Below are positions 7,110 through 14,189 of a DNA stretch of 15,713 nucleotides, piece by piece. Within the stretch, counting starts at the first letter, position 1. Every line of letters begins with the position of its first letter. The position numbers were made by a program, and so were the translations under genes. Source of the DNA: JAEUJM01 sp044221555 (GTDB lineage: Bacteria; Actinomycetota; Acidimicrobiia; Acidimicrobiales; DATDAH01). Where the stretch lies: the NCBI GenBank assembly GCA_044221555.1, contig JBGAOY010000045.1, forward strand, positions 1 to 15,713, given 5' to 3'. Below the pieces are notes generated by a model. That model saw only the letters and a program-made list of their open reading frames with translations, was not told the origin of the DNA and searched no databases.

Positions 7110-7137
7110 GCATCCAAGCGGGGAGGTCGGACCGATT
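7110..7137 (+). promoter_or_regulatory. Putative SigK-type ECF promoter of FAS1 copy 2
   Basis: GCATCC (7110-7115), a 16-base spacer and CCGATT (7132-7137) match the promoter before sigma gene 1 and resemble the mycobacterial SigK promoter, which drives FAS1-type genes (mpt70/mpt83). Transcription would start near 7145, leaving a leader of about 33 bases that contains the ribosome site. The -35 lies in a small inverted repeat (GGATG-TG-CATCC, 7104-7115). Confidence 0.65.
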
Positions 7138-7177
7138 TAGTACTAACAACATCCACCCCGTCCAGGAGGACACCCCC

Positions 7178-7813
7178 ATGAACATCAAGCGCATCAGCGC
7201 CGGCGTCGCCGCCGCCGTCGCGACGGTCTCGATCGTCGCCACGACCTTCGCCGGCCCCGCCAACGCCAGCTCCTCGCAGGCCGAGGGCGACCCGGGCTCC
7301 ATCGCCGACATCGTCGCCTCCAGCGGCGAGGGCTTCGACACCAACGGCCGCGACTACGACGTCCTTCTGGCCGCCGTGTCCGCTGCTGGCCTGGTCGAGA
7401 CGCTCGACACCCCCGGCCTCGACGTGACCGTCTGGGCCCCCAAGGACCGTGCCTTCGTCCGCACCGCCCAGGACCTCGGTTTCGACGGTGCTGACAGCGA
7501 CGAGGGAGGCGCCTGGAACTTCCTGGTGGCCGCGCTCACCGACATCGGCGGTGGCGATCCCATCCCGACGCTGACCACCATCCTCCAGTACCACGTCACC
7601 CCTGATGCTCGTGGTCCTGGCCGGGTGCTCGCCGCCACCCGGTTCCCGACCCTGGCTGAGATCGGCATCCGCCACGTCCCGGGCACCCTCGCCCTGATCG
7701 ACAAGGAGCCCGACCTGGCCAACCCCCGCCTGGTGCCCAGCGCCATCAACATCCGTGCCAACAACGGCGTGATCCACACCGTCAGCCGGGTGCTGATCCC
7801 CGTCAACCTCTGA
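7178..7813 (+). CDS. Secreted FAS1 (fasciclin) domain protein, copy 2
   Basis: This 211-aa secreted protein consists of one FAS1 domain. The signal peptide covers residues 1-30 (cleavage ANA/SSS); there is no lipobox Cys, so it is predicted free rather than lipid-anchored, more like MPT70 than MPT83. The FAS1 H1 motif VTVWAPKDRAF (84-94), QYHV (137-140) and the H2 motif GVIHTVSRVLIP (197-208) are clear. ATG 7178 has AGGAGG at 7164-7169 with 8-base spacing. It follows a SigK-like promoter and is followed by a strong hairpin and then sigma gene 2. FAS1 domains mediate adhesion; the ligand here is unknown. The shared FAS1, sigma and RskA content with the mycobacterial locus makes it the likely main output of the sigma factor. 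Confidence 0.93.
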   Translation: MNIKRISAGVAAAVATVSIVATTFAGPANASSSQAEGDPGSIADIVASSGEGFDTNGRDYDVLLAAVSAAGLVETLDTPGLDVTVWAPKDRAFVRTAQDLGFDGADSDEGGAWNFLVAALTDIGGGDPIPTLTTILQYHVTPDARGPGRVLAATRFPTLAEIGIRHVPGTLALIDKEPDLANPRLVPSAINIRANNGVIHTVSRVLIPVNL

Positions 7814-7832
7814 TCCCATCCCCCCGGACCGG

Positions 7833-7864
7833 AGTGGGGCACGGCCTGCGGGTCGTGCCCCACT
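7833..7864 (+). terminator. Strong hairpin after FAS1 copy 2
   Basis: A 14-bp stem (7833-7846 with 7851-7864, one G-T wobble) closes on the loop TGCG, 19 bases after the stop. Compared with the hairpin at 661-692, the third base pair has changed from A-T to T-A with both partners altered, and the loop is kept. This supports a conserved RNA structure acting as terminator or attenuator between FAS1 and sigma. Confidence 0.75.
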
Positions 7865-7937
7865 TCGGGTTCTCGGGCGCCGCAGTCGCCGACGCCACCG
7901 AAGCAGGCGGCCCCGCCGAAGGAGGCTCCGGGCCGGT

Positions 7938-7965
7938 GCGTCCGGATCCACCCCTCGGACAGGAG
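7938..7965 (+). promoter_or_regulatory. Decayed SigK-type promoter of sigma gene 2
   Basis: This segment aligns ungapped with the promoter of sigma gene 1: GCGTCC (7938-7943), 16 bases, then CAGGAG (7960-7965) in place of CCGAAG. Both elements have diverged and the -10 now provides an AGGAG ribosome site. TACCGT at 7970-7975 could serve as another -10. Autoregulation of this copy may be weak or lost. Confidence 0.35.
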
Positions 7966-7973
7966 TCAGTACC

Positions 7974-8579
7974 GTGCTGGTCATGTCAGAAGCCGAGGGG
8001 TCGTCGCTCGCCGACGAGAACTCCGACGCCCTGTCGGCACTCTCCTTGCGCTTCGCCGCCGGTGACCCCGACGCCCTCGAGACGATGTACGCCGAGCACG
8101 GCGCCCTCGTGCACTCGTTCTGCCGACGGTCGCTCGACCCGGCCCGTGCCGCGGACGCGACCCAGGACGTCTTCCTCGCGGCCTGGCGCTCCCGGGAGCG
8201 GTATCGTCCCGAGGCCGGGACCCTGGCGGGGTGGCTCCTCGGCATCGCCCGCTTCAAGGTCATCGACGTCCTGCGGGCCGACGGCCGCCAGCCGGTGCTG
8301 GTGGCCGAGCCGGGCATCGCCGGCGGCGAGCAGGTGTTCGATCGGTCCGTCGACGAGGCCGGCGTCACCGACCTGGCCGAGCGGATGCTCGTGGCCGAGG
8401 CCCTCGAGGGTCTCTCTCCCCGCGCCCGGGAGATGGTGCGGCTCTCGTTCTTCGAGGACCTCACCCACGCCCAGATCGCCGAGCGCACCGGGGTACCGCT
8501 CGGCACCGTGAAGAGCGACATCCGCCGCGGCCTCGACCAGATGCGCCGCCACCTGAGTGGGTTCGACCATGTCGCGTGA
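7974..8579 (+). CDS. ECF RNA polymerase sigma factor, SigK-like, copy 2
   Basis: This paralog of the sigma factor at 850 has about 201 aa. Region 2 covers about residues 22-106 (RFAAGDPDALETMYAEHG, DATQDVFLAAWRSR, GWLLGIARFKVIDVLR). Region 4 covers about 140-195 (FFEDLTHAQIAERTGVP, then LGTVKSDIRRGL). The two copies share nearly all of the region 4 recognition helix, so they probably read the same promoter. They differ most in the linker (residues 107-135) and the N-terminal tail. GTG 7974 is chosen because AGGAG (7961-7965) lies 8 bases upstream; ATG 7983 is the alternative. The last 11 bases overlap the anti-sigma gene. Unlike copy 1 it has no Cys in the region 4 helix-turn-helix. Confidence 0.9.
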   Translation: MLVMSEAEGSSLADENSDALSALSLRFAAGDPDALETMYAEHGALVHSFCRRSLDPARAADATQDVFLAAWRSRERYRPEAGTLAGWLLGIARFKVIDVLRADGRQPVLVAEPGIAGGEQVFDRSVDEAGVTDLAERMLVAEALEGLSPRAREMVRLSFFEDLTHAQIAERTGVPLGTVKSDIRRGLDQMRRHLSGFDHVA

Positions 8580-9264
8580 TCACGAGGACCCGGCCGTGGC
8601 CCCGGCCGAGTTGGACCGCCTGCGTGCCATCGTGGGTCGTCTCGACGACGAGGACTCGGCCCGGGTCGATCCCCCCGTCGAGCTCTGGGGGCGTATCGCG
8701 GCGGCCGTCGCCTCGGACACCGACGCCGATGCCACGCCCGCGGGCGCGTACCCGCCGGTCGTCGAGACGTCTCGTCCGGCGCCGGTGGTGGCGGTCGTCT
8801 CCCTCGACGCCCACCGCCGGCGGCGCCACCGCCGGGTCCTCGCCGCCGTGGCCGCCGTCGTGGTCGTGGTCGCCATGACGGTCGGCGTCCTCACCCGGGG
8901 CGGCTCGTCCCCGACCGGCGACGAGCCCGAACTGGTGGCCAGCACCGAGCTCGAGCCGCTGGAACCGGTGGGCGGCGCCACCGCGGAGGTACGCCTCGTT
9001 CGCCAGGACGACCAGCTCGAGCTCGAGCTCGAGGCTCGGAACATGGCCGCCGCTCCCCAGGGCCAGCACTACGAGCTGTGGCTGCTCGACCCCAGCTCTG
9101 CGACCGCGGAGCCGGTGTCGCTCGGCACGATGAGCGGCAGCACCAGCGTCCCGGTGCCCGCGGGGATCGACCCCGACGCCTACGACGTGGTCGACGTCTC
9201 CCTCCAGGAGGCGGGCCAGAGCGAGCACTCCGGCCACAGCCTCCTGCGCGGCACGCTCGCCTGA
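8569..9264 (+). CDS. RskA-type transmembrane anti-sigma factor, copy 2
   Basis: This 231-aa protein has the same architecture as copy 1. It has a short cytoplasmic part with VDPPVELWGRIAAAV (33-47), a basic stretch HRRRRHRR (82-89), one transmembrane helix (about 90-108) and an extracytoplasmic RskA domain with HYELWLLDP (167-175) and the ending HSLLRGTLA. It lacks a zinc motif. ATG 8569 overlaps the sigma stop by 11 bases and has no clear ribosome site, so translation probably depends on coupling. The upstream in-frame ATG 8557 would only lengthen that overlap. The cytoplasmic segments of the two copies differ more than the outer domains, so each might prefer its own sigma partner; this is untested. 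Confidence 0.87.
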   Translation: MSRDHEDPAVAPAELDRLRAIVGRLDDEDSARVDPPVELWGRIAAAVASDTDADATPAGAYPPVVETSRPAPVVAVVSLDAHRRRRHRRVLAAVAAVVVVVAMTVGVLTRGGSSPTGDEPELVASTELEPLEPVGGATAEVRLVRQDDQLELELEARNMAAAPQGQHYELWLLDPSSATAEPVSLGTMSGSTSVPVPAGIDPDAYDVVDVSLQEAGQSEHSGHSLLRGTLA

Positions 9265-9294
9265 CGCCCGCCCGACCGCTGTACGCGGCGTCAG
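9261..9294 (+). terminator. Inverted repeat at the end of anti-sigma copy 2
   Basis: CTGACGCC (9261-9268) pairs perfectly with GGCGTCAG (9287-9294) across an 18-base loop. The stop codon TGA lies inside the 5' arm. It is a plausible terminator for the sigma/anti-sigma operon, though the loop is long and there is no T-run. Confidence 0.4.
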
Positions 9295-9397
9295 GCGTGG
9301 GGTTGCGCCGCAGGGTGGGGGTCGCTGAGGGGTGTCACCGGACGATCGCCGGCGAGTGGCGCCGAAGCTGGACGATGATGAACGCGTCGACGTGCGC

Positions 9398-9417
9398 CGT
9401 CCAGTGCCCCCTGGACG
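9398..9417. repeat. Inverted repeat upstream of the methyltransferase gene
   Basis: CGTCCAG (9398-9404) and CTGGACG (9411-9417) form a perfect 7-bp inverted repeat with a 6-base spacer, about 78 bases before the methyltransferase start. CTGGACGA also occurs at 9368. It could be an operator or a small terminator. The rest of the 9265-9494 gap shows nothing else I can name. Confidence 0.35.
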
Positions 9418-9494
9418 ACCTCACAGCACGCCCTGCGTGGACCTGCGACGATGAGCGAGGGCCACGGCGGCGAATCGACGGTGAAGGGGGACGC

Positions 9495-10406
9495 ATGGCC
9501 ACACCGATGCTCACCGACAGCGGACTCGAGACGTGGCTGATCTTCCACCGCGGGCTGGACCTGCCCGAGTTCGCGTCCTTCACGCTGCTCGATGACGGCG
9601 AGGGACGGGCGATCCTGCGCGACTACTACGCCGCCCACCTGGCCGTTGCGGGGGAGGCCGGGGCCGGGTTCGTGCTGGAGACGCCCACGTGGCGGGCCAA
9701 CGCCGACTGGGGCGCTCGCCTCGGCTACGACCCTGCCGCCCTCGACCGGGTCAACCGCGAAGCGGTGGCCTTCGTCCGCGAGTTGGCCGCGGACCACGCC
9801 ACCGGCGACGTGGTGGTGAGCGGCAACATCGGGCCGAAGGGTGACGGGTACGCCCCCGATGCGCTGCTCGGCCTCGACGAGGCCGCCGCCTACCACAGCG
9901 CTCAGATCAACGCCTTCGCGGCCGCGGGGGTCGATCGGGTCACGATGCTCACGGCCACCCACGCCGGCGAGGCCGCCGGCGTCGTGGCTGCGGCCGCAGC
10001 GGCGGGCGTGCCCGTGGTCCCCGCCTTCACGGTCGAGACCGACGGACGCCTGCCGAGTGGGCAGCCCCTGGACGAGGCCATCGAGGAGGTCGACGCGGCG
10101 ACGGGCGGCGCGGCCCGGCACTTCGGGCTGAACTGCGCCCACCCGGACCACTTCGTGGACACCCTTGGTGGTGGCCCGGCCACGCTCGCTCGACTGGGCC
10201 TGCTGCGGGCCAACGCCTCGCGGGCCAGCCACGCAGAGCTCGACGAGGCCGCGGAGCTCGACGACGGCGACCCCGCCGAGCTGGCGGCGCAGTACGCGGC
10301 GCTCCTGGCCGACCACCCGCAGCTCGAGGTGCTCGGCGGCTGCTGTGGCACCGACGTCCGCCACGTCGCGGCCATCGCCCAGGCCTGCGTCGTCACGGGC
10401 GTCTGA
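9495..10406 (+). CDS. mmuM: Homocysteine S-methyltransferase
   Basis: This cytoplasmic zinc enzyme of 303 aa moves a methyl group from a donor such as S-methylmethionine to homocysteine, giving methionine. The TIM-barrel homocysteine-methyltransferase domain spans the whole length. Near the N-terminus LTDSGLET matches the family's usual DGGxxT motif region. The zinc-binding cysteines are Cys214 (GLNCAHP) and Cys283-Cys284 (LGGCCGTD). ATG 9495 has AAGGGGG at 9484-9490 with 4-base spacing; the open frame upstream overlaps the anti-sigma gene and is not credible. No cobalamin or folate domain is present, so it is not MetH. Donor preference cannot be read from the sequence. It is monocistronic and convergent with the large regulator gene. 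Confidence 0.85.
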   Translation: MATPMLTDSGLETWLIFHRGLDLPEFASFTLLDDGEGRAILRDYYAAHLAVAGEAGAGFVLETPTWRANADWGARLGYDPAALDRVNREAVAFVRELAADHATGDVVVSGNIGPKGDGYAPDALLGLDEAAAYHSAQINAFAAAGVDRVTMLTATHAGEAAGVVAAAAAAGVPVVPAFTVETDGRLPSGQPLDEAIEEVDAATGGAARHFGLNCAHPDHFVDTLGGGPATLARLGLLRANASRASHAELDEAAELDDGDPAELAAQYAALLADHPQLEVLGGCCGTDVRHVAAIAQACVVTGV

Positions 10407-10437
10407 CCGGGACGGCGAAGAGAGGCACGTTGTGCAC

Positions 10438-10493
10438 AGCTCGCGCCGGCGGGTGTCGACCTCCTCGCGGGTCCAGGAGGTGTGCAGCGAGCT
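10438..10493. terminator. Nested inverted repeats between convergent genes
   Basis: An outer pair, AGCTCGC (10438-10444) with GCGAGCT (10487-10493), encloses an inner perfect pair, ACCTCCT (10459-10465) with AGGAGGT (10475-10481). The structure lies between the methyltransferase stop (10406) and the stop of the leftward regulator (10517), the place for a two-way terminator. Confidence 0.5.
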
Positions 10494-10516
10494 CTGGCTC
10501 TGCTGAGATCGGTCGC

Positions 10517-13500
10517 TCAGCCGCCGAGTCGGTCGGTGACGCCGGCCATGCCCAGCTCGTGGGCGAGGGCGATGGCCTCGGTGCGGGCGTCGGCGTCGCC
10601 GGTCAGCACCGCGAGGTCAGCCAGGGCCTTGGCCAGGCAGGCCCTGGTTCCGGCCCGGCGGTAGTCGGCCACCGCGGTGCGCAGGATCGCCTCGCCCGCG
10701 TCGGCCTCGCCCCGGAGGATCTCGAGGGCGCCGAGGCAGTGGTCCACGAGGCTGTCCGCGACCTCCACGCTCGAGCTGGCCCATTGGCCGCGATGGGGGC
10801 GGAGCTCGGCGGCCAGGTCGGGGGCGAGCTCGGCGAGGCGGAGCTCGACGGCGATGCCCGAGGCCATGGAGACGGCGTGGATCCGGAAGCTCGCGGGGAC
10901 GAACGGGAACATCTCCCGGTGCCAGGTGCGGAGCAGGGCCTCGGCGGCGGTGGTCTCGCCGGACCACAGGGCGACGAACGCGGTGAAGGGCCAGAGCGCC
11001 CACTGGTCGCGCTGGTCGACCTCGAGCCAGCGGGCGAGCTCGAGGGCCTCGTGGAAGTCCCCCTGGTCGAACAGGGCGCGCATGCGCTGCGCGGCGTCGA
11101 TCCCCGCGCCGGTCGCACCGATCGAGGCGATCTCGTCGGGGGTGGGGCCGATCACGTCCTGCCACCGACCGTCGAGGATGGCGAGGTTGGCCCTCGTGCT
11201 GGCTTGGCCCCACCGGTGGGACAGCGGTAGCCGGCCTCGGTCCATGGCCAGCAGCTCGACCAGCAGGGCCCGGGCCCGGTCGAGGTCGTTGCCGAGGAAG
11301 CGGCCCACCATCTCGCCGTAGACACCGAGCGCACAGCTGGGCGGGTGGGCGAACTCCTCGCCCAGCACCCCTATGCGGGCCGCCACCTCGAGCACGTTGT
11401 CGAGGTCGCCGACGGCCTGGTACGCGTGCCGGGCGAAGTCGAGGGCGAGGTAGCGGGCCTGGAGGTCGCCGCTCTGCTCGGCCAGTGCGACGCCTTCCAT
11501 GGCGGTCTCCAGCTGGGCGGCCGGGTCTGCGTCGAGCAGGTGCCACATGCTGCGCTGGGTCAGGCACCGCGCCCGGGCCAGCACCTGGTCGGCGGGCAGC
11601 GCCGCCAGGGCCTCGTCGAGCAGCGCCGGGCCGACGGTGTCGGTGAAGTCGAGCCACACGGGGCTCTCCCCGCCGTAGCCGTACGCGGCGCGGGCGAGCA
11701 GGTCGGTCCGCCCGGCGTCGCGGGCGGCGCCGGCGGCGGCGACGAAGGGTGCCAGCCCGCTGGCCGGGTCGTCGGCGGTGTTGTGGGCCTCCCCGAGGGC
11801 CAGGAGCACCTCGGCTCGACGCTCGGGGTCGGGGGGGTCCAGCAGGTCCTCGCACTCGACGGCCAGGCGACGGAAGGTGATGGCTTGTTCGTAGGCGAGG
11901 CGGGTGGCAGCCTCGTCGGCGGCCTGGGCGGCGTACGTGAGGGCCTTGTCGGCGTCGGCGAGGGGGGCGGCCTCGCCGAAGTGGTGGGCCAGGTCGGCGG
12001 CCGGCGCGCCCCGGCCCTCGAGGGCCACGGCGACGCGGTGGTGCAGCCGGACCCGACGGCTGGTGCGGAGCTCCTCGAGCAGGGTCTGGCGGATGAGGGC
12101 GTGGGCGAAGCGGAAGCGGTCGAGCACCTCGTCGTCCTCGACGACGAGGCGCCGGCTGGCGGCGGCGTCAAGCGCGGCGGCGACGTCGTCCACGTCGCGC
12201 CCGACCGCCTCGGCGAGCACGGCGGCGTCGAAGGCGGGGCCGATCACCGCCGCCGCCCGCAAGAGGTCGTTGCCGGCGTCGTCGAGCTCGGCGAGACGCC
12301 GGCCGATGACCTCGCGGATCCCCTCGGGCAGGCCGATCTGTTCGATGAGGGTGCGGTCACCTTCCCAGCGGCCGTCGCGCTGCACGAGGGCGCCGGATTC
12401 GACGAGGTGCGCGAGCACCTCGCCGATGAAGAAGGGGTTCCCCTCGGTCTCGGCCCAGACCATCTCGGCGAGCACGGTCACCTGCTCGGGGTCGACCTCG
12501 CCGCCGCCGGCCTGGGTGAGGAAGAGCCTGACCTCGTCCTGGTCGAGGCCGGAGAGGTCGACACGCGCCACTCCTGCTTCGCGGCGGAGGTCGGCGAGTG
12601 CCGCGGCCAAGGGGTGGGTGCGGCCGACGTCGGTGTTCCGGTAGGTGCCCACCAGCAGCACCCGTGCGTCGCCCAGGTTGCGGACCTGGTGGCGCAGCAG
12701 CAGCAGGCTCGACTCGTCGGCCCAGTGGAGGTCGTCGAGCACCATCAGCACGGGGGCCTCCTCGCCGGCCCGGGTGAGCAGGTCGGCGACCGCGCCGAAG
12801 AGGCGGAGCCGCTCGGTGTCGGCGTCGGTGCGGGGCGGCTCGGGGGCGTCGAGGCCGGGGAGCAGTCGGCCCAGGTCGCCGCCCCAGTCGTCGAGGTGGG
12901 CCCGGACCAGTCCGTCGGGGGCGTGGGCGACGAGGTGGCCGAGGGCCTCGGCCCAGGGGCGGAAGGCGACGTCGAGCTCCTCCTCGGAGCGGCCGTAGAG
13001 CACCGTTCCGCCACCATCGTTGGCGGTGATGGCCACTTCGGCGACCAGGCGGGTCTTCCCGATGCCGGGCTCACCCGAGACCACCACGAGCCCCGGGCGG
13101 CCGGCGATCGCGTCCTTCCAGCGATCCAACAGCGCGTCCCGCTCGGCCACGCGACCGGCGAAGTCGTACCACTGGGCCGCCCGCAGCGCCGACGGCATCG
13201 GCGCGCCGACGGGTGCCACCCGGTTCCAGCGCACGGTCGCGACGGCGACCGGCTCGGGCAGGCCCTTCAACGTCCGTTCCCCGGCCGGGGTGAACTCGTG
13301 GTCGCCGCGCCCTCGCGCCAACAGGCGCACGAGGTCGGCGACCAGGATCTCGTCCCCGCCTGCCTCGGCGCAGAGCCGGGACGCCTCGACCACGGGGGTG
13401 CCGAAGCAGTCGCCCTCCTCGAGGGTGACGTCGCCGGCGCTGACGCCGACGCGCACTGACAGGCGGTCGGCGGGGTGGCGCTCGACGTGGGCGCCGATGG

Positions 13501-13732
13501 CCTGCTGGATGGCGACGGCGGCGCTCACCGCGCCGGCCGCCCCCGTGAACAGTGCCAGCACGCCGTCGCCGAGACCCTTGACGACCTCGCCGCCGTGGGC
13601 GGTGACCGCCTCGGCCAAGAGGCGGTCGTGGACCCGGCGCAGCTCCTCCGCCCGCTCCTCACCGAGCGCGACGCGTAGCTCGGTGGAGCCGACCAGGTCG
13701 GTCACGAGGATCGTGGCCGTCTGCGAGCTCAC
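10517..13732 (-). CDS. Class III nucleotidyl cyclase-AAA ATPase-TPR regulator
   Basis: This 1071-aa cytoplasmic signalling protein begins with a class III adenylate/guanylate cyclase domain (1-170). The metal-binding aspartates are Asp12 (TDLVGSTELR) and Asp56 (VKGLGDGVL), with Lys52 at the usual adenine-specifying site. The transition-state motif VNxAxR reads VVEASRL (114-120), so the Asn is replaced and Arg119 is kept; activity may be low. An AAA-type ATPase follows (about 190-480) with Walker A GEPGIGKT (220-227), Walker B VLMVLDDLHWAD (328-339) and LLVGTYRN. The rest (about 580-1071) is helical TPR-like repeat. No LuxR helix-turn-helix is seen at the C-terminus, so direct DNA binding is unlikely. 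GTG 13732 places the cyclase motif at residue 11, as usual in the family, with a G-rich ribosome site just upstream. It overlaps the stop of the small upstream frame (GTGA). Ligand and output are unknown. Confidence 0.85.
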   Translation of the reverse strand: MSSQTATILVTDLVGSTELRVALGEERAEELRRVHDRLLAEAVTAHGGEVVKGLGDGVLALFTGAAGAVSAAVAIQQAIGAHVERHPADRLSVRVGVSAGDVTLEEGDCFGTPVVEASRLCAEAGGDEILVADLVRLLARGRGDHEFTPAGERTLKGLPEPVAVATVRWNRVAPVGAPMPSALRAAQWYDFAGRVAERDALLDRWKDAIAGRPGLVVVSGEPGIGKTRLVAEVAITANDGGGTVLYGRSEEELDVAFRPWAEALGHLVAHAPDGLVRAHLDDWGGDLGRLLPGLDAPEPPRTDADTERLRLFGAVADLLTRAGEEAPVLMVLDDLHWADESSLLLLRHQVRNLGDARVLLVGTYRNTDVGRTHPLAAALADLRREAGVARVDLSGLDQDEVRLFLTQAGGGEVDPEQVTVLAEMVWAETEGNPFFIGEVLAHLVESGALVQRDGRWEGDRTLIEQIGLPEGIREVIGRRLAELDDAGNDLLRAAAVIGPAFDAAVLAEAVGRDVDDVAAALDAAASRRLVVEDDEVLDRFRFAHALIRQTLLEELRTSRRVRLHHRVAVALEGRGAPAADLAHHFGEAAPLADADKALTYAAQAADEAATRLAYEQAITFRRLAVECEDLLDPPDPERRAEVLLALGEAHNTADDPASGLAPFVAAAGAARDAGRTDLLARAAYGYGGESPVWLDFTDTVGPALLDEALAALPADQVLARARCLTQRSMWHLLDADPAAQLETAMEGVALAEQSGDLQARYLALDFARHAYQAVGDLDNVLEVAARIGVLGEEFAHPPSCALGVYGEMVGRFLGNDLDRARALLVELLAMDRGRLPLSHRWGQASTRANLAILDGRWQDVIGPTPDEIASIGATGAGIDAAQRMRALFDQGDFHEALELARWLEVDQRDQWALWPFTAFVALWSGETTAAEALLRTWHREMFPFVPASFRIHAVSMASGIAVELRLAELAPDLAAELRPHRGQWASSSVEVADSLVDHCLGALEILRGEADAGEAILRTAVADYRRAGTRACLAKALADLAVLTGDADARTEAIALAHELGMAGVTDRLGG

Positions 13733-14013
13733 GTCGCCCCCGGCTCCCCGTCGCCGCCACCCTCCACGTCGTCGAGCGCCGCCCGGGCGCGACGTCCGAG
13801 CGTGGTGTGGCCGCCGGCCTGGGGGAGGGTGGACGCGCTGCGACACCGCGCCTCCACCTGGCTGTGACCGACCACCACCGCGCCGGTCAGGTCGTCGCGG
13901 GCGCGCCTTTTGACGCCGGTGAAGTCCTCGCGACGTGGAGAGCGAAGCTCGGTCGAGCCGACGAGATCGGTGAACAGCACCGACCGCGTGTCGAGCCCAG
14001 GTCCCCCGCCCAC
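13729..14013 (-). pseudogene. Truncated cyclase-like N-terminal fragment
   Basis: This 94-codon open frame with a GTG start contains RSVLFTDLVGSTELRS at residues 10-25, nearly the same as the metal-binding start of the cyclase domain in the large gene below it. The family sequence then stops: there is no helix, no GDG motif and no VNxAR motif. The remaining 70 residues resemble nothing I recognise. It is probably the remnant of a second cyclase gene or a failed duplication of the 5' end. Its TGA overlaps the GTG of the large gene, so it could still act as a translated leader. The rest of the 13733-14189 gap shows only a possible tRNA promoter. Confidence 0.45.
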
Positions 14014-14172
14014 CCGAGCACCTTCGCACAGATCGCGCGCCCCGCGACGGTCCCGTGCCCGTACGAGCAGGCACGATACGCCGCCTCAGCCACGCCGACC
14101 TCTCCCGCCTCCTGCGGGTGGCGCCCGGCGTGGGTGAGGCTTTCCGCTGGTGGTCCGGCGGCGGCGTTCACC

Positions 14173-14178
14173 TACACT
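14173..14178 (+). promoter_or_regulatory. Putative -10 element of tRNA-Arg
   Basis: TACACT fits the actinobacterial -10 pattern TAnnnT and ends 11 bases before the mature tRNA 5' end. No convincing -35 is visible. Confidence 0.45.
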
Positions 14179-14189
14179 GGCGGATCCCT

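Noticed and set aside
6982..7344. N-terminal extension of NHL protein 2
   Set aside because: It is antisense to the FAS1 gene and would place the signal peptide in the middle of the protein.
7815..7845. CCATCC just after FAS1 copy 2 as a SigK-type -35
   Set aside because: No CCGA-like box lies 15-18 bases downstream; the expected position falls in the terminator stem.
9078..9494. N-terminal extension of the methyltransferase into the anti-sigma gene
   Set aside because: The added residues are out-of-frame shadow of anti-sigma copy 2 and do not resemble the enzyme family, whose normal N-terminus begins at ATG 9495.
11345..13459. Long plus-strand open frame of about 700 codons
   Set aside because: It lies antisense to the cyclase-ATPase gene; its Gly/Val/Glu-rich composition is what the opposite strand of high-GC coding sequence gives.
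13475..13678. Small plus-strand open frame in the cyclase region
   Set aside because: It is a shadow of the cyclase domain, with no ribosome site or family resemblance.
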